Positions 53,528 through 61,844 of a stretch of DNA of 64,000 bases are shown here, piece after piece. Each line of letters begins with the position of its first letter. The first letter of the stretch is position 1. The position numbers and the translations under genes were made by a program. The notes under the pieces were generated by a model, which worked only from the letters and a program-made list of their open reading frames with translations, ran no database searches and was not told where the DNA came from. Origin of the DNA: Thalassobellus sp050294475 (GTDB lineage: Bacteria > Bacteroidota > Bacteroidia > Flavobacteriales > Flavobacteriaceae); contig JBNKOE010000011.1 of assembly GCA_050294475.1 (NCBI GenBank), positions 62,001 through 126,000 of the forward strand. The letters run 5' to 3'.

Positions 53528-54778
53528 TCAATTTTTAAAAATTTCTTTTAGCAACATTTCAAAGGCTTTATTAGCCCCTTTGTTTATTACTTTTGTACGA
53601 TGATTACCTAGCATGAATTTTTCTGAGTAAACACCTGTTTTTGTAGCAATTGCGATAAAAACAGTACCAACTTCTTCTTCAGATTCTCCTTTTGTAGGTC
53701 CCGCATTTCCTGTTGTTGCAATAGCATAATCTGTTTTAAATAATTGTAAAACATGTTTCGCCATAGACTCTGCAACCTCACTACTTACCACAGAATGTTC
53801 ATAAATATCATCTTTTGAAACACCTAAAATATTAACTTTAGAATCAGTTGCATAACTAACAACACTGCCTTTAAAATATGCAGATGCTCCCGAATTTTTA
53901 GTAAAACGTTCTGCTATTTTTCCTCCTGTACAACTTTCGGCAGTGGCTACAGTTTTGCCTATTTTGGTTAAATGCTTCCCTATTATGGCTTCAATTGATC
54001 CATCTTCATCCTCAAACCCTAAAAATTCATCTTTAATAAAAGGAATAACAGCATCAATTTCTTTTTGAACATCATCTTTAATTTTTTGTTCATCAAATCC
54101 TTTTGCCGATAAACGTAGTCTCATATTTCCTAAACTAGGCAAATAAGCTAACTTAATGTGCTTTGGCAAAGCATCTTCCCAATCTTCTATTCGTGCAGCT
54201 AAAGTACTCTCACCTAATCCATGAATCAATAATGTTCTATGCAATATAAACGGACATTGATATTTGTCTTTTAATTTAGAAATAACAACATCATCTATTA
54301 GTCCTTGCATTTCAAAAGGAACTCCAGGAAGCGAAATAAAAACTTTATCATTTCTTTCTAACCACATACCAGGTGCAGTACCTAGTTTATTCATTAAAAC
54401 AGTCGCTTTAGAAGGCACTAACGCTTGATCTTTATTGACTTGTAAAAGCGTTTGTCTCACATACTGTTTCCAGATTGATTCTATATTATCTAATACAGAA
54501 GTATCTAAAACCAAGGTGTCGTTAAAATATTCGGCTATTGTTTTTTTGGTAATATCGTCTTTAGTAGGGCCTAATCCTCCTGTAATTATAACAACATCTA
54601 CTCTGCTTTCAGCATCTTTAAATGCATTTAATATATGTTGTTTATCATCTTGTATAGATGTAATTTGATAAACCGAAATGCCAATTTTGTTTAATTGTTT
54701 TGCTATGTATGAAGAGTTGGTATCAACAACTTGACCAATAAGAAGTTCGTCACCTATGGTAATTATCTCTGCTAGCAT
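53528..54778 (-). CDS. cinA: CinA family protein (competence/damage-inducible protein, NMN amidohydrolase domain)
   Basis: 416 residues with both CinA domains. Residues about 1-170 are the MoCF/COG1058 domain (AEIITIGDELLIGQVVDTNS, then IITGGLGPTKDD). Residues about 255-416 are the nicotinamide-mononucleotide deamidase domain (TVATAESCTGGKIAERF, SYATDSKVNILGV and ATTGNAGPTKG). Two-domain CinA proteins recycle pyridine nucleotides and have been linked to competence and stress. The ATG follows the stop codon of the Hpt gene with no gap, so the two are co-translated. Confidence 0.92.
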   Translation of the reverse strand: MLAEIITIGDELLIGQVVDTNSSYIAKQLNKIGISVYQITSIQDDKQHILNAFKDAESRVDVVIITGGLGPTKDDITKKTIAEYFNDTLVLDTSVLDNIESIWKQYVRQTLLQVNKDQALVPSKATVLMNKLGTAPGMWLERNDKVFISLPGVPFEMQGLIDDVVISKLKDKYQCPFILHRTLLIHGLGESTLAARIEDWEDALPKHIKLAYLPSLGNMRLRLSAKGFDEQKIKDDVQKEIDAVIPFIKDEFLGFEDEDGSIEAIIGKHLTKIGKTVATAESCTGGKIAERFTKNSGASAYFKGSVVSYATDSKVNILGVSKDDIYEHSVVSSEVAESMAKHVLQLFKTDYAIATTGNAGPTKGESEEEVGTVFIAIATKTGVYSEKFMLGNHRTKVINKGANKAFEMLLKEIFKN

Positions 54779-55120
54779 TTATAAATTAAAATCAGATTTT
54801 ATTTCAGCAACTGCCTTATCGACTGCTGAAATTACAATTTCTAGTTGTGGTGTAATATCTAAATCTGTTTTTGTAAACTTTCCCCAATCTTGTACTTCAA
54901 TTAATGTATCAAGTATACCTAACTCAAATAAATCGACTGTGGGCTTCATTTTATGAGCCGCTTGATAAGCTTCTTGATAATTAACCTCAGCAACTGCTTT
55001 TTTTAGTCGCTCTGCATCTTCAGGTATTTCTTCTAAAAATGTTTCAGCTAAAGTTGCAATGAAATCTTCATCGTTATCTGCTAATTCACGTACTCTAAAT
55101 AATTTGTAATGTTGTTCCAT
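54779..55120 (-). CDS. Hpt (histidine phosphotransfer) domain protein
   Basis: 113 residues, all helical. EDFIATLAETFLEEIPEDAE and AYQAAHKMKPTVDLFELGIL show the Hpt four-helix bundle with the phospho-acceptor His at residue 56 in the H-K-M-K-P context. Such a protein passes phosphoryl groups between response-regulator receivers and has no kinase activity of its own. No kinase or receiver gene is near. Its ATG directly follows the stop of the FAH gene and its stop touches the cinA ATG, so it is co-expressed with two metabolic genes. Confidence 0.8.
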   Translation of the reverse strand: MEQHYKLFRVRELADNDEDFIATLAETFLEEIPEDAERLKKAVAEVNYQEAYQAAHKMKPTVDLFELGILDTLIEVQDWGKFTKTDLDITPQLEIVISAVDKAVAEIKSDFNL

Positions 55121-55732
55121 TTATTTTACTGTTATTGAAAACATTTCTTTGTCTTCTATAAATCCTTTTAGTTTATCATTTGCGATTACTCTGCCAACTC
55201 CTGCTGGTGTGCCTGTAAATATAATATCTCCAATCTTTAAAGTGAAATATTTTGACACATATTCTATTATTTCATCAATTTTCCATAACATGTGGCTTGT
55301 ATTTCCTTTTTGTACAATATTTTGGTTCTTTTTTAAAGAAAATTCAAAAGCATTAATATTTACTATCTCGCTAACTGGCAACCAATTACCAACTACAGCT
55401 GCCCCATCAAAAGATTTTGCTTTTTCCCATGGCAAGCCTTTTGCTTTTAACTTTCTTTGTAAATCGCGAGCAGTAAAATCTATTCCTAAGCCAATTTCAT
55501 TATAATATTTATGGGCAAATTTTTTATCAATATGCTTACCGACTCTATTTATTTTAACCAAAACTTCTACTTCATAATGCACATCATCTGAGAAATCTGG
55601 AATAAAAAAAGGTTGTTTTTTTAATAAAATAGCTGTGTCTGGCTTCAGAAAAACAACAGGTTCTTCTGGCTTTTCGTTTTCTAATTCTTTTATATGTTCG
55701 GTATAATTTCTACCGATGCAAATGAGTTTCAT
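55121..55732 (-). CDS. Fumarylacetoacetate hydrolase (FAH) family protein
   Basis: 203 residues, the short single-domain form. VHYEVEVLVKINRVGKHI near residue 50 carries the metal-binding E-x-E type residues, and GIDFTARDLQRKLKAKGLPW, SFDGAAVVGNW and IIFTGTPAGVGRV follow as in acylpyruvase / 2-keto-diacid hydrolases. It would hydrolyse a C-C bond of an acylpyruvate or decarboxylate oxaloacetate-like acids; the true substrate is unknown. It is the first gene of a tight three-gene operon with the Hpt gene and cinA. Confidence 0.88.
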   Translation of the reverse strand: MKLICIGRNYTEHIKELENEKPEEPVVFLKPDTAILLKKQPFFIPDFSDDVHYEVEVLVKINRVGKHIDKKFAHKYYNEIGLGIDFTARDLQRKLKAKGLPWEKAKSFDGAAVVGNWLPVSEIVNINAFEFSLKKNQNIVQKGNTSHMLWKIDEIIEYVSKYFTLKIGDIIFTGTPAGVGRVIANDKLKGFIEDKEMFSITVK

Positions 55733-55822
55733 ACTTCATTATTCCTGTTAAAACAGAAATCTTATTTTATTATTCAATTCTAACTCTTATTGTAGATTCA
55801 TACCTTCTCAGGAATGATTAAA

Positions 55823-56599
55823 TTACCCCAATTTATTATTAAAACTTCTCAGTTTTATAGCTGTAAGCACTTTTTTGGTGTATAATGGAAAATCGGCATT
55901 TAGCAACCAACCAAAATAACCTGGCTCTTTTTCTAAAACATCGGTTACTAATTTCCCTTTATGCTTTCCAAAAGAAAAACATTCTTCTCCTTTTTTATTA
56001 TACGCTATAAAACCTGCAAAATCTGCAAATTGTTTTCTAGAACTAAATTCGGCCAAAAATTTAGTATCATTTTCTATTTCGTCGTACTTTTCTATTTGGG
56101 CTTTTAAAACCTCGTAAGTCGCATTTGTATCAGCTTCAGCTCCATGTGCTCCCTCTAATTCTTTATCGCAATAAAATCTGTAAGCAGCACTTAAAGTACG
56201 TTGTTCCATTTTATGAAAAATTGTTTGCACATCAACCGCTAAACGGTTTTTCATATCAAAATCTATATCTGCTCTAAGCATTTCTTCTGCTAAAAGTGGA
56301 ATATCAAATCTATTAGAATTAAAGCCTCCTAAATCGGAATCTTTAATCATATTATAAATATCTTTTGCTAGCTCTTTAAAAGTAGGCTCATTTGCTACTT
56401 TTTCATTAGTAATTCCATGAATTTCAACAACATCTTTAGGAATTTCCATTTCTGGATTAACCAACCATGTTTTACTCTCTTTATTTCCATTAGGAAACAC
56501 CTTGAGAATTGATATTTCAACGATTCTATCTTTTGATATATTAACTCCAGTTGTTTCTAAATCGAAAAAACAAATAGGTTTGGTAAGATTTAATTGCAT
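55823..56599 (-). CDS. DnaQ-like 3'-5' exonuclease
   Basis: 258 residues. ICFFDLETTGVNISKDRIVE holds Exo I (D-x-E at residues 13-15 or so), LGGFNSNRFDIPLLAEEM is Exo II and GAHGAEADTNATYEV Exo III with His and Asp, so the DEDDh active site is complete. The C-terminal 60 residues (CFSFGKHKGKLVTDVLEKEP, then GYFGWLL) match the extra domain found after ExoX-type exonucleases. It is more likely a repair exonuclease than the polymerase III epsilon subunit. A -7 promoter box is at 56621. Confidence 0.9.
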   Translation of the reverse strand: MQLNLTKPICFFDLETTGVNISKDRIVEISILKVFPNGNKESKTWLVNPEMEIPKDVVEIHGITNEKVANEPTFKELAKDIYNMIKDSDLGGFNSNRFDIPLLAEEMLRADIDFDMKNRLAVDVQTIFHKMEQRTLSAAYRFYCDKELEGAHGAEADTNATYEVLKAQIEKYDEIENDTKFLAEFSSRKQFADFAGFIAYNKKGEECFSFGKHKGKLVTDVLEKEPGYFGWLLNADFPLYTKKVLTAIKLRSFNNKLG

Positions 56600-56620
56600 T
56601 TATATTCTTTTTAAGAAGTG

Positions 56621-56628
56621 CAAATATA
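56621..56628 (-). promoter_or_regulatory. -7 promoter element of the exonuclease gene
   Basis: Minus-strand TATATTTG matches TAnnTTTG and lies 21 bases before the start codon. A TTG 23 bases further upstream (56652-56654) overlaps the terminator of the previous gene and could be the -33 box. Confidence 0.5.
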
Positions 56629-56652
56629 CTAAATTACAAAGGTGTGGAAAGC

Positions 56653-56678
56653 AAAAAACCAACCCTTTTATGGATTGG
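56653..56678 (-). terminator. Rho-independent terminator of the E2 gene
   Basis: On the minus strand CCAATCC ATAAAA GGGTTGG followed by six T. It lies 23 bases past the E2 stop and shows one mismatched base pair in the stem. Confidence 0.65.
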
Positions 56679-56701
56679 ATTTTTATATATTGAATTTAAT
56701 A

Positions 56702-58024
56702 CTATATCTCTCTATTAGAGTCCCAAGCCTCTAAATAATCTTTAACAGCCTTAACAAACATACCTCCTAATGCGCCATTAACAACACGATGATCGTAAGA
56801 ATGAGATAAAAACATTCTATATCGAATACCTATAAAATCGCCTTCAGGAGTTTCTATAACTGCTGGCACTTTTCTAATAGCTCCTAAAGCTAAAATACCT
56901 ACTTGTGGTTGATTGATAATAGGTGTTCCCATAATACTACCAAATGTACCAACATTTGTAACCGTATATGTTCCTCCTTGAACTTCATCTGGTTTTAATT
57001 GATTTAAACGTGCCCGATTTGCTAAATCATTTACCTGTTTTGTTATACCAACTAAATTAAGCTGATCGGCATTTTTTATAACAGGTACTATTAAATTACC
57101 ATCTGGTAAGGCAGCCGCCATACCTAAATTGATATTTTTCTTTTTTATTATGGTGTCTCCTTGAAGCGAAATATTCATCATAGGATAGTCGCGAAGTGCT
57201 TTAGCTATCGCTTCCATAAATATGGGTGTAAAGGTTAAATTTTCACCTTCACGCTTCATAAAAGCATCTTTATTTTTCTTTCTCCAATTCCAAATTTTAG
57301 TAACATCGGCCTCAATAAAACTTTGTACGTGTGCAGATGTTTGTACCGATTCTACCATATGATGCGCAACAAGTTTACCCATTCTGGTCATTTCAATAAT
57401 TTCATCTTCACCACTACTTATGGCTACAGGCTTAGAATCTTCTTTTATTTTTTCTACAACTGGTTTCTGAATAGGTTCTGGAATTTCAACTTTCTGAATT
57501 ATTGGATTTGAAAGGTTTTCTCTGTTTTTAATATAAGATAAAATATCATTTTTTGTAACACGCCCTTCTTTCCCTGTACCTTTTATAGCATCTAATTCTT
57601 GCTGAGAAACACCTTCTTGTTTTGCAATGTTTTTAACTAAAGGAGAATAAAAACGATTATCACTTGAAACTACTGGTGCTACTGTTGCTTTTGCAATATT
57701 TATTGTTTGCTCAACAGCTTCAATAACTTCTTCATGTTCTTTTTCTTCAAGGTTACTTTCAGATTGAGAAACATCATCATCGCCTTCTGTTTCAATAATT
57801 GCCAAAACCTGACCAACTTGCACAACATCATCAACATTAAAAAACTTTTCAACTAAAACACCATCAACTTCACTAGGCACCTCGCTATCAACCTTATCTG
57901 TAGCTATTTCTAAAACAGCCTCATCTAATTCTATAGTATCTCCTACTTCTTTTAACCAAGATGTAATTGTTGCTTCTGCAACGCTTTCACCCATTTTCGG
58001 TAACTTAAGTTCGAATTTTGCCAT
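56702..58024 (-). CDS. Dihydrolipoamide acyltransferase E2 of a 2-oxoacid dehydrogenase complex
   Basis: 440 residues. A lipoyl domain (residues 1-78, EIATDKVDSEVPSEVDG with the lipoylated Lys near 45), an acidic linker, the E1/E3-binding domain (SPLVKNIAKQEGVSQQELDA near residue 130) and the catalytic domain ending in LSHSYDHRVVNGALGGMFV, with active-site His and Asp. Only one lipoyl domain is present. Homologues in Bacteroidota usually belong to branched-chain or generic 2-oxoacid dehydrogenases, and the partner E1 genes are not in the window, so the substrate is left open. Confidence 0.92.
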   Translation of the reverse strand: MAKFELKLPKMGESVAEATITSWLKEVGDTIELDEAVLEIATDKVDSEVPSEVDGVLVEKFFNVDDVVQVGQVLAIIETEGDDDVSQSESNLEEKEHEEVIEAVEQTINIAKATVAPVVSSDNRFYSPLVKNIAKQEGVSQQELDAIKGTGKEGRVTKNDILSYIKNRENLSNPIIQKVEIPEPIQKPVVEKIKEDSKPVAISSGEDEIIEMTRMGKLVAHHMVESVQTSAHVQSFIEADVTKIWNWRKKNKDAFMKREGENLTFTPIFMEAIAKALRDYPMMNISLQGDTIIKKKNINLGMAAALPDGNLIVPVIKNADQLNLVGITKQVNDLANRARLNQLKPDEVQGGTYTVTNVGTFGSIMGTPIINQPQVGILALGAIRKVPAVIETPEGDFIGIRYRMFLSHSYDHRVVNGALGGMFVKAVKDYLEAWDSNREI

Positions 58025-58061
58025 ATCAATAACGTAATACTTATTTTTTAATTTTATTTTG

Positions 58062-58069
58062 CAAAATTA
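58062..58069 (-). promoter_or_regulatory. Possible -7 box of the E2 gene
   Basis: Minus-strand TAATTTTG matches TAnnTTTG, 38 bases before the E2 start. No clear -33 TTG at the right spacing; weak prediction. Confidence 0.4.
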
Positions 58070-58086
58070 ACAAAAAAACATTGTTT

Positions 58087-59202
58087 TTAATGTATTTTCT
58101 TTCGCAAAAACTCTTTTATTTCTCCTTTTACAAATCCGTTATCACTACCTATAATAAAATTAGATTCATTAGGTAATATTTTATAAGTCAAGCCTTGTTC
58201 AATATTGTTCGTACTTATATTTTGAATTATATCTTTATAAGTTAACACGTTAGCATCAAATATGATTTCAGAGTTTGGCTTAACAGATTTTTTATCGGAT
58301 TTCAAAATTACTTTTTTAGATAGAATAGAAAACAATTTTTCGTTCTTTTTATTAGAAACAAAAACATATTCTGAAATATTTTTAATCTTATTTTTTCTAA
58401 TTCTCCTAAATTTATAAGCCAACTCTATACCTAACCAAATAACCGCATCAAACAATCTGTTTTTCTTAAAATACTTTTTATAAAATATTTTCATAGCACC
58501 AAAAAAACGACGCGCATAATAACGGTCTTTTAAGGTACTTTCTCCTTTAAAATGAATAATTTGGGTATTCCCAAAATAATAGTTCTTATACCCTGTTTTT
58601 AAAACTTTATAAGACAAATCTATATCTTCGCCATACATAAAGTAATCCTCATCAAAACCTCCAACTTCATTATAAACACTCTTTTTAATTAACATAAATG
58701 CTCCAACTAAAATATCAACTTCGCCAGTTTCATTTTTATCTACATGATTTGCATAATAATCTTTAGAAAACCCTAATATTTTTTTGAATGCGACATTTAC
58801 CGTAGGTATATTTCTTTTACTTTCAGGTAAAAACAAACCGCCTCCGTTTATTAATTTACAACCAACAATCCCTAAATTATTTTTATCTTCAGAAAACCTT
58901 AATACCTTTTCAAAAGTATCTTCAGCTACTACTGTATCTGGATTTAGAATGCACAAATAGTCTCCCTTAGCCTGTAAAACACCAATATTATTTCCTTTTG
59001 AAAAACCTAAATTTTCTTTATTTTCAATAAGATTAATCTCAGGGAACAACTCTTTAACCATCTTACAGCTATCATCTTCAGAATTATTATCTACTACTAT
59101 AATTTCTGCATCAATATTTTTAATAGCAGCTTCAACACTTTTTAGACATAACTCCAAAAAATAACGAACATTATAATTTAATATGATGACTGAGAGTTTC
59201 AA
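58087..59202 (-). CDS. Glycosyltransferase family 2, rhamnosyltransferase-like
   Basis: 371 residues. KLSVIILNYNVRYFLELCL, IIVVDNNSEDDSCKMV, LCILNPDTVVAEDTFE and YFMYGEDIDLSYKVLKTGY are the pattern of the WcaA/RfbF-like GT2 group that includes rhamnosyltransferases. After residue 255 come basic residues and about 110 residues without a known domain. It is not part of the glycan locus and lies between recR and the E2 gene, seven bases after recR, so it may make a core or single-type cell-surface glycan. Confidence 0.85.
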   Translation of the reverse strand: MKLSVIILNYNVRYFLELCLKSVEAAIKNIDAEIIVVDNNSEDDSCKMVKELFPEINLIENKENLGFSKGNNIGVLQAKGDYLCILNPDTVVAEDTFEKVLRFSEDKNNLGIVGCKLINGGGLFLPESKRNIPTVNVAFKKILGFSKDYYANHVDKNETGEVDILVGAFMLIKKSVYNEVGGFDEDYFMYGEDIDLSYKVLKTGYKNYYFGNTQIIHFKGESTLKDRYYARRFFGAMKIFYKKYFKKNRLFDAVIWLGIELAYKFRRIRKNKIKNISEYVFVSNKKNEKLFSILSKKVILKSDKKSVKPNSEIIFDANVLTYKDIIQNISTNNIEQGLTYKILPNESNFIIGSDNGFVKGEIKEFLRKKIH

Positions 59203-59209
59203 AAAAAAA

Positions 59210-59827
59210 TTATGATTTTAAAGAAGATTCAAATGGAATTCTGTTTAATATACTTCTTCCTAAAGTTATTTCATCGGCATATTCTAATTCATCACCAACC
59301 GAAATTCCTCGAGCAATTGTTGATGTAAAAACATTATAATCTTGAATTTGTTTGTAAATATAAAAATTGGTAGTATCTCCCTCCATCGTCGAACTTAACG
59401 CAAAAACCAACTCGGTAATTTTACCTTCTTTAACTTTATTAATTAATGAGTCTATATTTAAATCATGTGGCCCTATACCATCCATAGGTGAAATTTTACC
59501 TCCTAAAACATGATATAAACCTTTAAATGAACTTGTGTTTTCAATAGCCATAACATCTCTAACATCTTCTACTACACAAATAATATCTTCTTTTCTGTGT
59601 GGACTAGAACAAATTTCACAAATTTCGGTATCGCTAATATTATGGCAAGATTTACAAAATTTAACATCATTACGCATAGTTTGCAATGATTCGCTTAAAG
59701 CAAAAATATGCTCTTTAGGCTGTCTAAGCATATGCAATACCAAACGTAATGCCGTACGCTTACCAATACCTGGCAATTGAGACATCTCGTTTACAGCACG
59801 TTCTAATAACTTCGATGAAAATTCCAT
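59210..59827 (-). CDS. recR: Recombination mediator RecR
   Basis: 205 residues from the ATG at 59827; a GTG two codons earlier is in frame. SKLLERAVNEMSQLPGIGKR (helix-hairpin-helix), CKSCHNISDTEICEICSSPH (four-Cys zinc site) and the Toprim motifs ICVVEDVRDVMAIE and LVFALSSTMEGDTTNFYIY are all present. With RecF and RecO it loads RecA at gaps in recombinational repair. The next gene downstream is the GT2 gene; no dnaX or ybaB gene is adjacent, unlike in many other bacteria. Confidence 0.95.
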   Translation of the reverse strand: MEFSSKLLERAVNEMSQLPGIGKRTALRLVLHMLRQPKEHIFALSESLQTMRNDVKFCKSCHNISDTEICEICSSPHRKEDIICVVEDVRDVMAIENTSSFKGLYHVLGGKISPMDGIGPHDLNIDSLINKVKEGKITELVFALSSTMEGDTTNFYIYKQIQDYNVFTSTIARGISVGDELEYADEITLGRSILNRIPFESSLKS

Positions 59828-59950
59828 GGCCACGAAATTAATATTTACACTTCAATTTAACTAATTTAACAAACTCTTTTAAATAACAGCACTTGCATTT
59901 GGATTTTGAATTTTAATATTTGTAATTTGAAAACTTGAAAAATTGGTTTT

Positions 59951-61411
59951 ATGACTGCAACACAAATTCTATTATTAATAGCGGCCTATTTTGTCGTTTT
60001 AATTTTAATATCCTATTTCACAGGTAAAGAAGATTCTAACGATGCTTTTTTTAAAGCTAATAAATCGGCGCCTTGGTATTTAGTTGCTTTTGGAATGATA
60101 GGTGCCTCTTTATCTGGAGTAACCTTTATTTCTGTTCCTGGTATGATTGGCGAACAACAATTTGCCTATATGCAAGGTGTTTTTGGATTTTTTGTTGGCT
60201 ATTTATTTATTCTCTTTATATTACTTCCCATTTACTACAAACTTAATGTAACATCAATTTACCAATACCTAGAACAGCGTTTTGGAAAAGTAAGTTATAA
60301 AACTGGCGCATTTTTCTTTTTACTTTCTAGAGTTACCGGAGCTTCGTTTAGACTCTTTTTAGTAGCATTGGCTATGCAATATATTGTTTTTGAAAGCATA
60401 GGAATTCCTTTTTGGATAACGGTAGTTATATCTATTTTATTAATTTGGGTTTACACCAAAAGAGGTGGTATAAAAACTATTATTTGGACAGATACTTTAC
60501 AAACTTTAGCGATGCTAACCTCTGTTGGTGTAGCTATCTATTTAATAAATGAAAAATTAGATTGGACTTTTATTGAATTTTTAAATTCTAACGAGTTTTC
60601 ATCAAGAGGGCAAATATTCTTTTTTGATGATCCGAATTCAACTACCTATTTCTGGAAATATTTTATTGGCGGTATTTTTATAGCTATTGCCATGACTGGT
60701 TTAGACCAAGATATGATGCAAAAAAACCTGACTTGCAAAACACCTGAAGAATCTAAAAAAAACATGTTTTCAATGGCAACACTGCTCATATTTGTAAACT
60801 TTTTCTTTTTGTCTCTGGGCGCCTTATTATTCATTTATGCTAAAAAGTTTGATATACAAATCCCTGTTGTTGATGGAAAAGTAAGAACCGATTTATTATT
60901 TCCTGAAATTGCTATGAATCAAGATTTAGGAACTGGGTTAGCTGTTACTTTTATAATTGGCTTAATTGCTGCAGCGTATTCAAGTGCCGATAGTGCTTTA
61001 ACTTCTTTAACAACCTCATTTTCTGTAGATTTTTTAAATATTGAAAAACTTCCGGTAGAAGCACAAAAACCACTTAGAAAAAAAGTACATATTGGTGTTT
61101 CTATTTTATTAATACTAGTTGTTATTCTTTTCAACAATCTTGAAGGCAACGTTGTTGGTAACTTATTTAAGTTTGCCACATTCACTTATGGCCCTTTACT
61201 AGGTTTATTTGCATTTGGTATTTTAACCAATTACAAAATTAAAGATAAGTATGCTTGGGTAATTGGCCTGCTTTCAATTATTATAAGTTTTGTAATAACA
61301 TCTTTACCAGAGAGTATTATTGGTAATTATAAATTTAATTGGGAAATACTACCTTTAAATGGCTTGATTACTTTTATTGGTTTAATATTGATTCGTAGTA
61401 AGCAAAACTAA
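59951..61411 (+). CDS. Sodium:solute symporter family protein
   Basis: 486 residues with about 13 membrane segments, the SSS family layout. GMIGASLSGVTFISVPGMIG near residue 50 is the TM2-like sodium-site region, and LIAAAYSSADSALTSLTTSF near residue 340 is the TM8/9 signature with conserved Ser. The family takes up sugars, proline, pantothenate, sialic acid or iodide with sodium; the substrate cannot be assigned. It stands alone on the plus strand and its last 30 bases overlap the convergent CoA-binding gene. Confidence 0.88.
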   Translation: MTATQILLLIAAYFVVLILISYFTGKEDSNDAFFKANKSAPWYLVAFGMIGASLSGVTFISVPGMIGEQQFAYMQGVFGFFVGYLFILFILLPIYYKLNVTSIYQYLEQRFGKVSYKTGAFFFLLSRVTGASFRLFLVALAMQYIVFESIGIPFWITVVISILLIWVYTKRGGIKTIIWTDTLQTLAMLTSVGVAIYLINEKLDWTFIEFLNSNEFSSRGQIFFFDDPNSTTYFWKYFIGGIFIAIAMTGLDQDMMQKNLTCKTPEESKKNMFSMATLLIFVNFFFLSLGALLFIYAKKFDIQIPVVDGKVRTDLLFPEIAMNQDLGTGLAVTFIIGLIAAAYSSADSALTSLTTSFSVDFLNIEKLPVEAQKPLRKKVHIGVSILLILVVILFNNLEGNVVGNLFKFATFTYGPLLGLFAFGILTNYKIKDKYAWVIGLLSIIISFVITSLPESIIGNYKFNWEILPLNGLITFIGLILIRSKQN

Positions 61412-61744
61412 AGTACAAGCTACTTCAAAAGCAATATTATTTTCTTTTAAAATATTATAAAACTCAGGGTTTTCGGTTCCAGGATTAAAAATAACACGTC
61501 TTGGTTTTAATGAAACCACATAGTCAAAATAATCTATTTGCCTTTTTGCGTTAAGATATAAAGTAACAGTATCAATATTTTTATAAGGCAATAATTCAGT
61601 ATCAATATCCACACCTTCAATAGTTCCTTTTTTTAAACCAAAAGCAACAACTTCATGATTATTTGCGACTAATCTTTGTACCGCATAATTCGAATATCTA
61701 TTTGGTTTTAATGATGCTCCAAGCACTAGTGTTTTTTTATTCAT
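61382..61744 (-). CDS. CoA-binding domain protein (YccU-like)
   Basis: 120 residues. KTLVLGASLKPNRYSNYAVQ and VVAFGLKKGTIEGVDI form a Rossmann CoA-binding fold, and RRVIFNPGTENPEFYNILKE resembles the conserved NPG segment of the succinyl-CoA synthetase-like CoA_binding_2 family. Members bind CoA but the cellular role is not known. It is convergent with the symporter gene and the two reading frames overlap by 30 bases at their 3' ends. Confidence 0.85.
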   Translation of the reverse strand: MNKKTLVLGASLKPNRYSNYAVQRLVANNHEVVAFGLKKGTIEGVDIDTELLPYKNIDTVTLYLNAKRQIDYFDYVVSLKPRRVIFNPGTENPEFYNILKENNIAFEVACTLVLLTTNQY

Positions 61745-61844
61745 CGTGTTAAAGATATGTTAATACGTAAATTTAAAGTAACAGAATTAAATTGCAAACG
61801 TCTATTTAATAATTAATTATCAATCAAAAAACAATCAATCAAAA

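Noticed and set aside
58087..59202. Lone GT2 gene considered as part of a second polysaccharide locus
   Set aside because: Its neighbours are recR and a dehydrogenase E2 gene, and no other glycan gene is close.
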